Of a stretch of 64,000 bases of DNA, positions 7,246 through 16,268 are shown piece by piece. The position numbers and the translations under genes were made by a program. The notes below the pieces were generated by a model. The model was not told the DNA's origin. It saw only the letters and a list, made by a program, of their open reading frames with translations, and made no database searches. The DNA comes from Flavobacterium lacus (GTDB taxonomy: Bacteria > Bacteroidota > Bacteroidia > Flavobacteriales > Flavobacteriaceae), in NCBI RefSeq assembly GCF_003268815.1, contig NZ_QLSV01000007.1, positions 124,001-188,000 on the forward strand, in the 5' to 3' direction. How positions within the stretch are numbered: position 1 is the stretch's first letter; every line of letters begins with the position of its first letter.

Positions 7246-9663
7246 TTATTTTAGTCGATCTTTTATTTCTTCATTGCCAGTTTCACGTTGGCTAGCGTTA
7301 AGTTTTTTATTTCCAAATTTATAGGTTACACCTAATAAGATTTTTCTATCATCGTAATAGCTATTGTTAAGCTGCCCAACATTATTTACAACACTGGTAA
7401 AATCGGCTCGATAACTTCGAAAAACATCGGAAGCCATTAAAATAAAGTTCAATCCTTTTTCTTTTAAGGAATAGCGAAGCCCGAGATCGAGTTTATTATA
7501 TTGTGTGGCCGAAAAATAGTAATCTCTTCGGGCACTGTGAAATTCGTAGTTTACCTCGGCTTTAAGCGATTTGCTTTTGTTTAAATTAAAAGTATTATAG
7601 GTGAAAAAATGATATTGAAAACCATTTCTTGCTTCGGTGGGAACGTCTTTGATAAAAGTGGTTACGTTGTTGTAGCCGTTAATTGTGTTAGAACTTTCCC
7701 ACCAAGGAATTTTGTCAAAATAGTAGGTAATCGTTCCGCCAAATTGATATCGATCTACATAGTTATCTCTAAAATAGCGTAAAATTGTTTCATCGTTGTT
7801 TGTCTCAATAATTGGAAGTTGCATGCTTCCGTCTATTGTGTTGGAGTAATACACTTTGAAACTTAGATTTTCTTTGAAATTGTAATTTATTTCATAATTA
7901 TCTGTAAACGAAGGTTGAAGAAATGGATTTCCTTCAGCATAGGTAAATGAATTTATATACACTTTAAACGGATTCAAATGCCAAAAAATAGGGCGACCAA
8001 TTCGTTTGCTGTAATTGGCTGAAAAATTGTGGTTTTCATTGGGCGTATACGTCAAATACATCGTTGGGAATAGTCTGTTGTAGCTAAAGTTGTTTTCCTG
8101 ATTTTGTGTAACATCAAGTGAAGTTGTTGTGCCCTCTACAATGGTATTTTCATAACGAAAACCGATTTGTGTTTGCCATTTCTCACTGAGTGATTTTTTG
8201 AAATTTATGTAGGCAGATTGCGTGTTTTCAGCGTAATCAAAATCGTTGGTTTGATTGATGTCTAAAACGGGTATTCCGCTGGAAAGATTGAAAAAAGCAA
8301 TATTGCTCTTGTTTTCAACAAAGCTTATTTTTCCGCCAAAACCGTAGGTTGCCCATTTGGTGGGTAAATCAACATCAATTTTTCCACTGTAGTTTAAGAT
8401 TTCTTGCAAGCTTGTGTTATTAGCGATAAAACTTGACCCGATTTGTGTGTTTTCAGCAGAAAATTCTCGGGTTGTAAAAGTCCTGTTTTGATCTTCTGTA
8501 TAATTAAAATAATCAAAATCTACCGAAATTTGTTTCCCTAATGTATCAAGTTTTTGAACATAGTAAACGTTTAACGTATGATTAGAACTTTCGTTTTTGT
8601 TAAAACCATTGGTAAAAAAAGTTGAGGTAATATCGTTGGAAGAATTATCTCTTATGGCTGTGGCATTTCGGTCTGCCGTGTCCGGATTGTCTAATAATCC
8701 GATGTATTTTGTACCGATACTTGCCTTTTCAGAAATTTTGTAATCCAACGAAAACGCAAGACGGTTAATATCACGCGTATCTTTTCTGTTGGTGCTTCCT
8801 TCCCAACGTTCTGTTTCAAAATCATTGTTAAGATTTTCCCAGTATTTATCATGTCCGGTTTGCCTGATGTAATCGGTAAAAAGACTTAATTTATTTTTGT
8901 TAAAGGCAAAACTGATTCCGCCTAAATAGATAGGGTAGGAATTTTGTTCATAATAATTACGAACGTTTACTGCCCAAGAATCTTCGGGAGTTTTTTTTAA
9001 TTTAATATTGATTAATCCGCTATTTCCTTGGGCATCATATTTTGCCGGAGGAGTTGTGATTACTTCAATATTTTTGATGCTTTCTGAAGTAATTCCTCGT
9101 AAATAATTGATTAATTCATTACCGGATAAATTGACTATTTTATCATCAATCATGACACTAACGGAACTTTTTCCAACAATTCCAATTTGATTACCCGACA
9201 CAAAAATACCCGGAGTCGCTTTTAGCAGTTCAAAACCATCTGTTCCGGTTGAGCGAATACTGTTTTCTACATTAAAAACGGTTCTGTCAACCTGATTTTC
9301 AATAATTCGTTTTTTGGAAGTGACTTCAACCTCTCTCAATTGCGTTGAATTGTCAAATGATTCCAATGTGCCTAAATCAATATCTTTATCGAGGTTAAAA
9401 TCGGTTTGATAAATGACTGTTCCAACAAAGTAAAATCGAAGTGAATATACTCCTGGTTTATTTTTAATTAGAAAGTTTCCATCTTTGTTGGTAATCGCTG
9501 AATTAGATATGGTTCCTTCGTTTAGCAATACAATTTCTGTTCCTTCTATTCCTTGTTTGTTTTCGTCAATAATTCTTCCCGTTATGGAAAACTCTTGACC
9601 TAAAATAGTGGTTAAGCATAGTAAGTGGAGTAGGAGAATAGTTTTTTGCATTGAGGAAATCAT
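7246..9663 (-). CDS. TonB-receptor-like outer membrane beta-barrel family protein
   Basis: This predicted outer-membrane protein of about 805 residues resembles TonB-dependent receptors. A signal peptide (QKTILLLHLLCLTTILGQ) is followed by a carboxypeptidase-regulatory-like domain (about residues 25-105), a plug domain with RTVFNVENSIRS and LLKATPGIFV (about 125-215), and a long C-terminal barrel rich in aromatic alternating strands, of the OMP_b-brl_3 type. The ligand is unknown and no SusD partner is adjacent. The start at 9663 (or 9651, four codons later) is chosen because a TATATTTG promoter element lies at 9688-9695, inside the longer reading frame. It is monocistronic and follows pnp on the same strand after a strong terminator. 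Confidence 0.85.
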   Translation of the reverse strand: MISSMQKTILLLHLLCLTTILGQEFSITGRIIDENKQGIEGTEIVLLNEGTISNSAITNKDGNFLIKNKPGVYSLRFYFVGTVIYQTDFNLDKDIDLGTLESFDNSTQLREVEVTSKKRIIENQVDRTVFNVENSIRSTGTDGFELLKATPGIFVSGNQIGIVGKSSVSVMIDDKIVNLSGNELINYLRGITSESIKNIEVITTPPAKYDAQGNSGLINIKLKKTPEDSWAVNVRNYYEQNSYPIYLGGISFAFNKNKLSLFTDYIRQTGHDKYWENLNNDFETERWEGSTNRKDTRDINRLAFSLDYKISEKASIGTKYIGLLDNPDTADRNATAIRDNSSNDITSTFFTNGFNKNESSNHTLNVYYVQKLDTLGKQISVDFDYFNYTEDQNRTFTTREFSAENTQIGSSFIANNTSLQEILNYSGKIDVDLPTKWATYGFGGKISFVENKSNIAFFNLSSGIPVLDINQTNDFDYAENTQSAYINFKKSLSEKWQTQIGFRYENTIVEGTTTSLDVTQNQENNFSYNRLFPTMYLTYTPNENHNFSANYSKRIGRPIFWHLNPFKVYINSFTYAEGNPFLQPSFTDNYEINYNFKENLSFKVYYSNTIDGSMQLPIIETNNDETILRYFRDNYVDRYQFGGTITYYFDKIPWWESSNTINGYNNVTTFIKDVPTEARNGFQYHFFTYNTFNLNKSKSLKAEVNYEFHSARRDYYFSATQYNKLDLGLRYSLKEKGLNFILMASDVFRSYRADFTSVVNNVGQLNNSYYDDRKILLGVTYKFGNKKLNASQRETGNEEIKDRLK

Positions 9664-9687
9664 ATTGTTTTTGGTGGCACGTTGTTG

Positions 9688-9695
9688 CAAATATA
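9688..9695 (-). promoter_or_regulatory. -7 promoter element (TATATTTG) for the outer membrane barrel gene
   Basis: Exact TAnnTTTG on the minus strand, 24 bases before the ATG at 9663. Confidence 0.5.
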
Positions 9696-9735
9696 TAATA
9701 ATTGTTAATATATTCACAAATGTAGTAGATAAATT

Positions 9736-9770
9736 ACAAAAAAAAACCCGATTCAGTTTTGAATCGGGTT
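9736..9770 (-). terminator. Terminator of pnp
   Basis: A perfect stem aacccgattc/gaatcgggtt with a 6-nt loop is followed on the minus strand by an unbroken T run. Confidence 0.88.
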
Positions 9771-9790
9771 GAGATATAAGTTAATTAAAA

Positions 9791-11953
9791 TTAATCCTTT
9801 TTAGGCATAATTTTATTTTCTTCTGATCTTGGAGGTCTTGGCAAAAGAGCTTTTCTGGAAACTTTCTCTTTTCTTGTTTTTGGATCCATACCTAAGTATT
9901 TCACTTCGAAAACATCGCCCATATTTACCACGTCGGTTACGTTTTCGGTTCTTTCCCAAGCTAATTCAGAAACGTGCAATAAAACCTCGTTTCCTGGAGC
10001 AGTAGTATATTCTACTACAGCACCAAAATCTAACATTTTAATTACTTTTACTTCGTATGCTTCACCTATCTGTGGTTTGAACATCAACGAATCAATTTTA
10101 GCTAAAACAGCTGCAATTCCATCCGGATCAGTTCCTAAGATTTCAACTACTCCTTGTTCGTCAACTTCGTTGATAACGATAGTACATCCTGTAGCTTTTT
10201 GTAATTCTTGAATTACTTTTCCTCCAGGTCCGATTAAGGCACCAATGAAAGAACCAGGAATAGTTCGCATAATGATCTTTGGAGCGTGTTTCTTAACATC
10301 TTCTCTAGGCGTAGCAATCGTTTCGACCAATTTACCTAAAATGTGTAAACGACCTTCTCTTGCTTGATCTAACGCTTGCTCCATGATGTCATAACGCAAT
10401 CCGTCGATTTTGATGTCCATTTGACAAGCGGTAATTCCATCTGCCGTTCCGGTAACTTTAAAGTCCATATCACCTAAATGATCTTCGTCTCCTAAAATAT
10501 CAGATAAAACTGCAAATTTTTGACCGTCTGTAATTAATCCCATCGCAATACCAGAAACTGGTTTCACCATTTGAACACCAGCATCCATCAAAGCCATTGT
10601 TCCGGCACAAACTGTTGCCATAGAAGAAGAACCATTAGATTCTAAAACTTCAGAAACAATTCTGATAGTATAAGGACATTCAGCAGGAATCATATTTTTC
10701 AACGCACGTTGAGCCAAGTTTCCGTGACCCACTTCTCTTCTTGATGTTCCTCTTAACGGTTTTGCTTCACCGGTTGAGAAAGGAGGGAAGTTATAATGCA
10801 AATAGAATTTTTCTTCACCTTGTTCGGATGGCGAGTCAATTTGATTCGCTTCTCTTGACGTTCCTAATGTTACTGTAGCTAAAGCTTGTGTTTCACCACG
10901 TGTAAATAAAGATGAACCATGAACAGATGGCAAATAATCGATTTCACACCAAATCGGTCTGATTTCGGTTGTTTTTCTTCCGTCTAAACGAATTCCTTTT
11001 TCAAGAATTACATTACGAACAGCTTCTTTATTTGTTTTGTAATAATATTTTCCAACCAAACCGGCTAAGTCAGCGTTTTCTGCATATTCTTCTTCAGTAA
11101 ATAAAGCTTTACACTCTTCTTTTACTAAAGCAAACTTTTCAGTTCTTTCGCTTTTTCCGGAAGCTGCTTGTGCAATGGCATAACATTTGTCATACGCTGC
11201 TGCTTTTACTTTGGCATAAACCGCTTCATCTTCAGGTTCGCCTTCGTAGGTTCTAATTTCTTTTTTGCCAAACGCTTCTTGCAAACGCAATTGAGCATGA
11301 ATTTGAACTTTAATCGCTTCGTGAGCAAATTTAATGGCTTCCACCATTTCTTTTTCTGAAATTTCTTTCATTTCACCTTCCACCATGGCCACAGAATCCA
11401 ACGAAGCACCAATCATCATGTCGATGTCTGATAATTCCAATTGAGCTTTGCTCGGGTTAATGATGAATTTTCCATCAATACGAGCAACGCGTACTTCAGA
11501 AATTAAATTGTAGAAAGGAATATCGGAAACAGCTAACGCAGCAGAAGCAGCCAAACCAGCCAACGCATCAGGCATAACATTTTCGTCGTGACTCATTAAT
11601 TGAATCATTACTTGCGTTTCTGCATGATAATCATCTGGGAAAAGCGGACGCAAAACACGGTCTACTAATCGCATAGTTAATACTTCGTTGTCGCTTGGAC
11701 GGGCTTCTCTTTTGAAAAATCCACCCGGAAATCTTCCTGCAGCGGCAAATTTTTCACGATAATCTACCGTTAAAGGTAAAAAATCTACATTCGGGTTTGC
11801 TGTTCTGGCTGAAACAGCTGTAGCTAAAAGCATACAATCGCCTAAACGAACCACAACAGAACCGTCTGCTTGTTTCGCTAATTTTCCAGTTTCGATAGAA
11901 ATGGTTCTTCCATCTCCTAAATCGATAACTTCTTTCGTTACGTTTGGAATCAT
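9791..11953 (-). CDS. pnp: Polyribonucleotide nucleotidyltransferase (PNPase)
   Basis: PNPase degrades RNA 3' to 5' with phosphate and can also add tails. The 720-residue protein has the standard order: a first RNase PH domain (start to about residue 150), a helical linker domain, a second RNase PH domain with the catalytic-site segment [17 protein letters not shown], a KH domain with the GxxG loop in [14 protein letters not shown], and an S1 domain beginning [20 protein letters not shown]. The C-terminus is a short basic tail. It lies 162 bases downstream of rpsO on the same strand, a gene order found in many bacteria, but each gene has its own terminator, so they appear to be separate units here. 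Confidence 0.98.
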   Translation of the reverse strand: MIPNVTKEVIDLGDGRTISIETGKLAKQADGSVVVRLGDCMLLATAVSARTANPNVDFLPLTVDYREKFAAAGRFPGGFFKREARPSDNEVLTMRLVDRVLRPLFPDDYHAETQVMIQLMSHDENVMPDALAGLAASAALAVSDIPFYNLISEVRVARIDGKFIINPSKAQLELSDIDMMIGASLDSVAMVEGEMKEISEKEMVEAIKFAHEAIKVQIHAQLRLQEAFGKKEIRTYEGEPEDEAVYAKVKAAAYDKCYAIAQAASGKSERTEKFALVKEECKALFTEEEYAENADLAGLVGKYYYKTNKEAVRNVILEKGIRLDGRKTTEIRPIWCEIDYLPSVHGSSLFTRGETQALATVTLGTSREANQIDSPSEQGEEKFYLHYNFPPFSTGEAKPLRGTSRREVGHGNLAQRALKNMIPAECPYTIRIVSEVLESNGSSSMATVCAGTMALMDAGVQMVKPVSGIAMGLITDGQKFAVLSDILGDEDHLGDMDFKVTGTADGITACQMDIKIDGLRYDIMEQALDQAREGRLHILGKLVETIATPREDVKKHAPKIIMRTIPGSFIGALIGPGGKVIQELQKATGCTIVINEVDEQGVVEILGTDPDGIAAVLAKIDSLMFKPQIGEAYEVKVIKMLDFGAVVEYTTAPGNEVLLHVSELAWERTENVTDVVNMGDVFEVKYLGMDPKTRKEKVSRKALLPRPPRSEENKIMPKKD

Positions 11954-12085
11954 AAAAATTCTAATTTGGTATTAATTATTAGGTTTCGTTGTGTTGTTGT
12001 GTGTAGTTGTTGTGTAACCCAATGAAAAACCAAACTTTTTTATTCCTCAACCTAAATGGTTGTTTGGAACTTTACAATATATAAA

Positions 12086-12110
12086 ACAAAAAGGGGCACA
12101 AAGCCCCTTA
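12086..12110 (-). terminator. Terminator of rpsO
   Basis: A 7-bp stem aaggggc/gcccctt with a 5-nt loop is followed on the minus strand by a T run, six bases past the rpsO stop. Confidence 0.85.
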
Positions 12111-12115
12111 GTTGA

Positions 12116-12385
12116 TTATTTTCTAATTCCTAATTCTTTAATTAACTCACGATATTTTACAACATCTTTTTTCTTTAAGTAGTCAAGAAGACTTCTTCTT
12201 TTACCTACTAAAAGCACTAGCGAACGCTCAGTGTTGTAATCATGACGATTTTTTTTCAAATGCTCAGTTAAGTGAGCGATTCTAAAAGTAAAAAGGGCTA
12301 CTTGACCTTCTGTAGAACCAGTGTTTTCAGCTTTTCCTCCGTGTTTTGCGAAGATTTCAGCTTTTGTTTCTTTCGTTAAATACAT
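12116..12385 (-). CDS. rpsO: 30S ribosomal protein S15
   Basis: The 89-residue primary rRNA-binding protein of the small subunit is the typical length. The S15 signature is present in the middle (TGSTEGQVALFTFRIAHLTEHLK, followed by HDYNTERSLVLLVGKRRSLLDYL), ending in the usual YRELIKELGIRK. A TACCTTTG promoter element lies 58 bases before the start, leaving a leader of about 50 bases that could hold an autoregulatory structure, though none is obvious. Confidence 0.98.
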   Translation of the reverse strand: MYLTKETKAEIFAKHGGKAENTGSTEGQVALFTFRIAHLTEHLKKNRHDYNTERSLVLLVGKRRSLLDYLKKKDVVKYRELIKELGIRK

Positions 12386-12442
12386 TCCAATATTATTTTA
12401 AATGATTTTTATGTATGAAATAGGTGTTTCCTAATTCGGTTG

Positions 12443-12450
12443 CAAAGGTA
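12443..12450 (-). promoter_or_regulatory. -7 promoter element (TACCTTTG) for rpsO
   Basis: Exact TAnnTTTG on the minus strand, 57 bases before the rpsO ATG at 12385. Confidence 0.55.
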
Positions 12451-12478
12451 ATTTTATTTTTTAGATGGACAAGCTTTT

Positions 12479-12934
12479 CTAAAACAACTTTGCAACTTCT
12501 TCGTTTACAAATTCCAGAAATTTTTCATCTTTTTTAGTGAAAGGATCCAATACATGGCTGTCGATATCGATTTGACCAATATTTTTACCGTTCACAAAAA
12601 GCGGAACAACAATTTCAGATTTTACGGTAAAACTACAAGCAATATAATTGTCCTGTGCAGAAACATCCGGAACCACAAAATTTTTATTAGAAACGGCAAC
12701 TTGACCGCAAATTCCCTTCCCAAACGGAATAACAGTATGATCGGTCTCTGCCCCTACGTAAGGGCCTAAATGCAAGGTTTGGGCTTCGTGGTTGGCAAAA
12801 TAAAAACCGACCCAATTATAATAATCTACTTCGTCATGAAGCAATTGACAGATTTTTTGTAATTTTTCTTCTCGTGACAGATCAAATAAAGTTGAAATTT
12901 CACTTATTTTTGGTTTTAGGGCATCCAATTTCAT
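12479..12934 (-). CDS. GAF domain protein, probable free methionine-(R)-sulfoxide reductase type
   Basis: A single GAF domain fills this 151-residue protein. The segments WVGFYF, IPFGKGICGQVA and NYIACSFTVKSEIVVPLF match the fRMsr (YebR/MsrC) branch, which reduces free methionine-R-sulfoxide. Of the three cysteines known in E. coli fRMsr, two are present (C76, matching C94, and C100, matching the catalytic C118), while the position matching C84 is His66. It could therefore still work with C76 as resolving cysteine, or have become a small-molecule sensor. It is divergent from xrtF across a 71-base region that carries a promoter element for each gene. Confidence 0.82.
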   Translation of the reverse strand: MKLDALKPKISEISTLFDLSREEKLQKICQLLHDEVDYYNWVGFYFANHEAQTLHLGPYVGAETDHTVIPFGKGICGQVAVSNKNFVVPDVSAQDNYIACSFTVKSEIVVPLFVNGKNIGQIDIDSHVLDPFTKKDEKFLEFVNEEVAKLF

Positions 12935-12949
12935 AGGTTAAATTTTTTG

Positions 12950-12957
12950 CAAAGTTA
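12950..12957 (-). promoter_or_regulatory. -7 promoter element (TAACTTTG) for the GAF gene
   Basis: Exact TAnnTTTG on the minus strand, 15 bases before the ATG at 12934, implying a leader of only about 10 bases. Confidence 0.55.
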
Positions 12958-12983
12958 AAACTTCAAAACTGCATTAATTTACA

Positions 12984-12991
12984 TATTTTTG
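12984..12991 (+). promoter_or_regulatory. -7 promoter element (TATTTTTG) for xrtF
   Basis: Exact TAnnTTTG, 14 bases before the TTG start of xrtF; it helps fix that start. Confidence 0.5.
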
Positions 12992-13005
12992 TTAAAAATT
13001 CAGTT

Positions 13006-13560
13006 TTGAAAAAGTACATTATTCAATACAAGCCTTTTTTAATTTTTTTATTAAAATTCTTCCTGAGCTATGTTTTTTTAACGGTTTTGTATCAATTTTA
13101 TTTGAATTCATTTGATGATTCTTTATTGGAAGTAGATTCAATTACCAAAATAGTTGGTGTTCAAACACAACAAACCATCGAATTTTTTCAATACAATTCA
13201 CATTTAGAGCCTCATCCCAAACAGAATTCTATGATGCTTTTTGTGGAAGAAAAATTTGTTGCCAGAGTGGTAGAAGGGTGCAACGCCATTAGTGTAATTA
13301 TTCTTTTCATTGCTTTTGTAATTGCATTTAAAGGAAATTGGAAAAAAACAGTTTTATTCATCTCAGTGGGCTCTGTTTTAATTTACCTACTTAACGTGAT
13401 TAGAATTGCTTTGATAGCTATAGCTTTGTATCAGTATCCTCAGCATGAGCACCTTTTACATGGCGTGATTTTTCCATTGTTTATTTATGGTGTTGTTTTT
13501 TTATTATGGGTTGTTTGGGTAAATAAATTTTCTGTATATGCAATTCAAAAAAAAGACTAA
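13006..13560 (+). CDS. xrtF: Exosortase family protein XrtF
   Basis: Exosortases are polytopic membrane cysteine transpeptidases that process sorting-signal proteins; XrtF is the Bacteroidota branch. The 184-residue protein has about five membrane segments and the family catalytic set: C92 in VEGCNAIS, R133 in NVIRIAL and H152 in HLLHGVIFP. It starts with TTG; the first in-frame ATG is near residue 77 and would remove the N-terminal helix, and a -7 element lies just upstream, so the TTG is favoured. The partner gene overlaps its end by 23 bases. No obvious substrate with a C-terminal sorting signal is encoded in the window. Confidence 0.9.
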   Translation: MKKYIIQYKPFLIFLLKFFLSYVFLTVLYQFYLNSFDDSLLEVDSITKIVGVQTQQTIEFFQYNSHLEPHPKQNSMMLFVEEKFVARVVEGCNAISVIILFIAFVIAFKGNWKKTVLFISVGSVLIYLLNVIRIALIAIALYQYPQHEHLLHGVIFPLFIYGVVFLLWVVWVNKFSVYAIQKKD

Positions 13561-13981
13561 ACCTCTTGATGTTTTCATGATAGCATTATGCGTGCTTGTT
13601 TTGGCACTCATTCGTTTTTTTGAAAAAACCTTGTTTTATGATCCTTTTTTAAGCTATTTTAAAAATGATTACCTCAATTTACCATTTCCGGATTTCAATG
13701 GTATCTGGCTTTTTTTTAGTCTGCTGTTCCGGTATATTTTGAATGCTTCCTTGTCGATAGCCATTATATATTTTCTATTTAAAGATGTATCGCTCACCAA
13801 ATTTGCATCGGCACTTTATCTAGCCTTGTTTTTAACTTTGATTTTGATGTTTTTTGGTATTGTTTTTATTTTGGATGAAAACAGTAATTTTTTACTTTTC
13901 TATGTCCGAAGGTTTATTATTCAACCGTTGTTTTTAGTACTTTTTGTGCCTGCGTTTTATTTTCAGAAAAGGCAAAGTTGA
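13538..13981 (+). CDS. Exosortase F system-associated membrane protein
   Basis: This 147-residue protein has four predicted membrane segments (about residues 10-27, 55-75, 86-110 and 120-140) and no cytoplasmic domain. It overlaps the end of xrtF by 23 bases in another frame, which implies translational coupling. Its size, topology and position match the small membrane protein known to accompany XrtF in Flavobacteriia. Its biochemical role is not established; it may be a chaperone or a component of the sorting complex. No terminator is visible before the next gene. Confidence 0.8.
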   Translation: MQFKKKTKPLDVFMIALCVLVLALIRFFEKTLFYDPFLSYFKNDYLNLPFPDFNGIWLFFSLLFRYILNASLSIAIIYFLFKDVSLTKFASALYLALFLTLILMFFGIVFILDENSNFLLFYVRRFIIQPLFLVLFVPAFYFQKRQS

Positions 13982-14019
13982 CTTATTTTTTTGTACCTTT
14001 ATGAGACAATTTATGAGAG

Positions 14020-14853
14020 ATGAAAGTCACAAAATTTTCCGGAGAAATTGTTTCTTTTGACAAAACTAAACTTCAAAGATCGTTGCAGAAATCGGGAGCA
14101 GATGACAATGTTGTGTTGCAAGTGCTTCATGAAATTGAACGCGAATTGTACGAAGGCATTCCTACTAAAAAAATTTATAAACTCGCCTTTCAATTATTAA
14201 AAAACTTTTCAAATGTTCATGCGGCTCGCTATAATCTAAGAACAGCGATTCAAGCTCTGGGTCCGGCTGGTTTTTTCTTCGAAAAATTCATAGGAAAATT
14301 ATTTGAATTAGAAGGTTATCAAGTCCAAACAAATTTAATTCTGCAAGGAAAGTGTATTTCGCATGAAGTGGACGTTTTACTTAAAAAAGAAAATACAATT
14401 TCGATGATAGAATGCAAATTTCACGGGAGTCAAGATGCGAAGACCGATGTGAAAGTGCCACTTTATATTTTATCACGATTTAATGATTTGAAAGAAATAC
14501 CCTTTTCAATTTTTAATGCAAACCACAAAATTAGTCATTGTTGGATTGCAACTAACAATCGATTTACCGAAGACGCTATTAATTTTGGTACTTGTTCTCA
14601 TCTCCAGTTATTGAGTTGGGATTATCCGAGAGAAAATAGTTTAAAACATAAAATTGATGTCTATCAACTCTATCCTGTTACTTGTTTAACCACGCTAACG
14701 GCAGTGGAAAAAGATAGATTATTAATACAAGATATCATAACTGTCAAAGACTTACTTCAGCATTCCGATTGGTTGTCAAAAATTGGATTAAGTACAAATC
14801 GGATTAAAAACATTCTAAAAGAAGCGAATCAATTATGCAATCTAATTCAGTAA
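14020..14853 (+). CDS. ATP-cone domain fused to a PD-(D/E)xK nuclease-like domain
   Basis: This is a 277-residue soluble protein. Residues 1 to about 90 resemble the ATP-cone, a nucleotide-sensing module best known from ribonucleotide reductases and NrdR (KFSGEIVSFDKTKLQRSL, then an AARYNLRTAI segment). Residues from about 92 to 215 look like an Mrr-type restriction-endonuclease fold with the acidic pair and lysine D118, E131 and K133 (HEVDVLL and MIECKFH). The C-terminal 50 residues contain a helix-hairpin-helix-like stretch (HSDWLSKIGLSTNRIKNIL). No methylase or specificity subunit is near, so classic restriction is unlikely. It stops four bases before the RNase-like gene and is almost certainly co-translated with it. 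Confidence 0.72.
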   Translation: MKVTKFSGEIVSFDKTKLQRSLQKSGADDNVVLQVLHEIERELYEGIPTKKIYKLAFQLLKNFSNVHAARYNLRTAIQALGPAGFFFEKFIGKLFELEGYQVQTNLILQGKCISHEVDVLLKKENTISMIECKFHGSQDAKTDVKVPLYILSRFNDLKEIPFSIFNANHKISHCWIATNNRFTEDAINFGTCSHLQLLSWDYPRENSLKHKIDVYQLYPVTCLTTLTAVEKDRLLIQDIITVKDLLQHSDWLSKIGLSTNRIKNILKEANQLCNLIQ

Positions 14854-14857
14854 AATC

Positions 14858-16213
14858 ATGAAAATTCATTTTTTAGGAGGAACCGGAACAGTAACGGGTT
14901 CAAAAACGCTAGTTGAACATAACGAATTTCGTCTTTTAATTGATTGCGGCTTATTTCAAGGTATAAAAGCATTACGCGATTTAAACTGGCAGCCGCTATC
15001 AATTGATCCTTCCACAATCGATTTTGTGTTGCTCACACATGGCCACCTTGATCATTGCGGTTGGTTGCCTCTGTTAGTTAAACAGGGTTTTAAAGGAAAA
15101 ATATTTTGTACTGCACCAACCAAACAAATTGCAAAACTTATTTTAGCCGATAGTGCAAAAATTCAGGAAGAAGAGGCTTCAAAGGCAAATCAAGAGCATT
15201 TTTCTAAACATAATCCGGCCGAACCTTTATATACTGTAGCAGATGCGGAACAAGTAACTTCTTTCTTTAAAGTGGTTGAAAAAGATGTTCAAATTCGTTT
15301 GTCAGAAGATTGCTGGTTTTCATTTTTTCAATCCGGACATATCTTAGGAGCTTGTTCAATCGAACTTACTATAAACGAAAAAGTCTTGGTCTTTTCTGGT
15401 GATGTGGGTCAAGATGACGATGTGTTGATGTATCCGCCTGAAAAACCTCAAAAAGCAGATTATATTTTTTTAGAAAGTACCTATGGCAATCGACTTCATC
15501 CGCAAAATGATGTTTTATTAGATTTGGAAATGATTATCAATAAAACCGTAGAAAGAGGCGGAAATGTTGTGATTCCTAGCTTTGCAGTGGAACGAGCACA
15601 AACAGTCATGTATTTGCTTTGGCAATTGCGTTTGCAAAATCGAATTCCAACTATTCCCTATATCATCGATACGCCAATGGGTATTAAAGTGTTGGATATT
15701 TTTAATGATAATCCGAAATGGCACAAATTAAATCCAAACCAGTGTGAAGAAATGTGTAGCATGTTTTCGATGATTTCAGATTATGAAGACACCATCAATG
15801 CCATTTACGACAAAAGACCAAAAGTTGTGATTGCCGCAAGTGGAATGATTACCGGGGGAAGAGTATTGTCTTATTTAGAACGATATATAATAAAGCCCGA
15901 AAACACGGTGTTATTAGTGGGTTATCAAGCAGAAGGAACGCGTGGAAGAAAATTATTAGAAGGAGCCAAGGAAATTAAATTTTTTGGAAAGTATTATCCG
16001 GTAGAAGCCGAAATTGTTTTAGTTGAAGGTCTTTCCGCTCATGGCGACCAACTTGATTTACTCAATTGGTTGAGTGAATTAACGCAAAAACCTCAAAAAA
16101 TATTTTTAGTTCACGGTGAAAATGAAGCTGCGGACACCTTGCGGACAAAGATTTTTGACACATACGGATTTGATGCAACTGTTCCGCTTTTAGGTCAAGT
16201 TGTTGAGATTTAA
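14858..16213 (+). CDS. Metallo-beta-lactamase/beta-CASP RNase-like protein
   Basis: This 451-residue protein is of the CPSF73/archaeal-CPSF type, a family of zinc endoribonucleases. The zinc motif HGHLDH is at residues 61-66, the next ligand His is in SGHILGACS near residue 165, and the Asp ligand in FSGDVG near 183. The beta-CASP region (about 205-360) includes FLESTYGNR, IPSFAVERAQ and AASGMITGGR. The C-terminal RNA-specificity segment ends with EGLSAHGDQLDLL. All metal ligands are retained, so an active nuclease is expected. It directly follows the ATP-cone nuclease fusion with a four-base gap. It is distinct from RNase J, which is longer. Confidence 0.87.
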   Translation: MKIHFLGGTGTVTGSKTLVEHNEFRLLIDCGLFQGIKALRDLNWQPLSIDPSTIDFVLLTHGHLDHCGWLPLLVKQGFKGKIFCTAPTKQIAKLILADSAKIQEEEASKANQEHFSKHNPAEPLYTVADAEQVTSFFKVVEKDVQIRLSEDCWFSFFQSGHILGACSIELTINEKVLVFSGDVGQDDDVLMYPPEKPQKADYIFLESTYGNRLHPQNDVLLDLEMIINKTVERGGNVVIPSFAVERAQTVMYLLWQLRLQNRIPTIPYIIDTPMGIKVLDIFNDNPKWHKLNPNQCEEMCSMFSMISDYEDTINAIYDKRPKVVIAASGMITGGRVLSYLERYIIKPENTVLLVGYQAEGTRGRKLLEGAKEIKFFGKYYPVEAEIVLVEGLSAHGDQLDLLNWLSELTQKPQKIFLVHGENEAADTLRTKIFDTYGFDATVPLLGQVVEI

Positions 16214-16256
16214 TTCAATTAACAGATTTTTTTTTAAGCTAGTAATCAAAAAAAAG

Positions 16257-16264
16257 TACCTTTG
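16257..16264 (+). promoter_or_regulatory. -7 promoter element (TACCTTTG) for the HYC_CC_PP gene
   Basis: Exact TAnnTTTG ending five bases before the ATG at 16269. Transcription would begin at or within a few bases of the start codon, suggesting a leaderless or nearly leaderless message. Confidence 0.55.
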
Positions 16265-16268
16265 CATT

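Noticed and set aside
14020..14853. Restriction-modification system
   Set aside because: Only the endonuclease-like domain is present; no methyltransferase or specificity gene is found in the neighbourhood.
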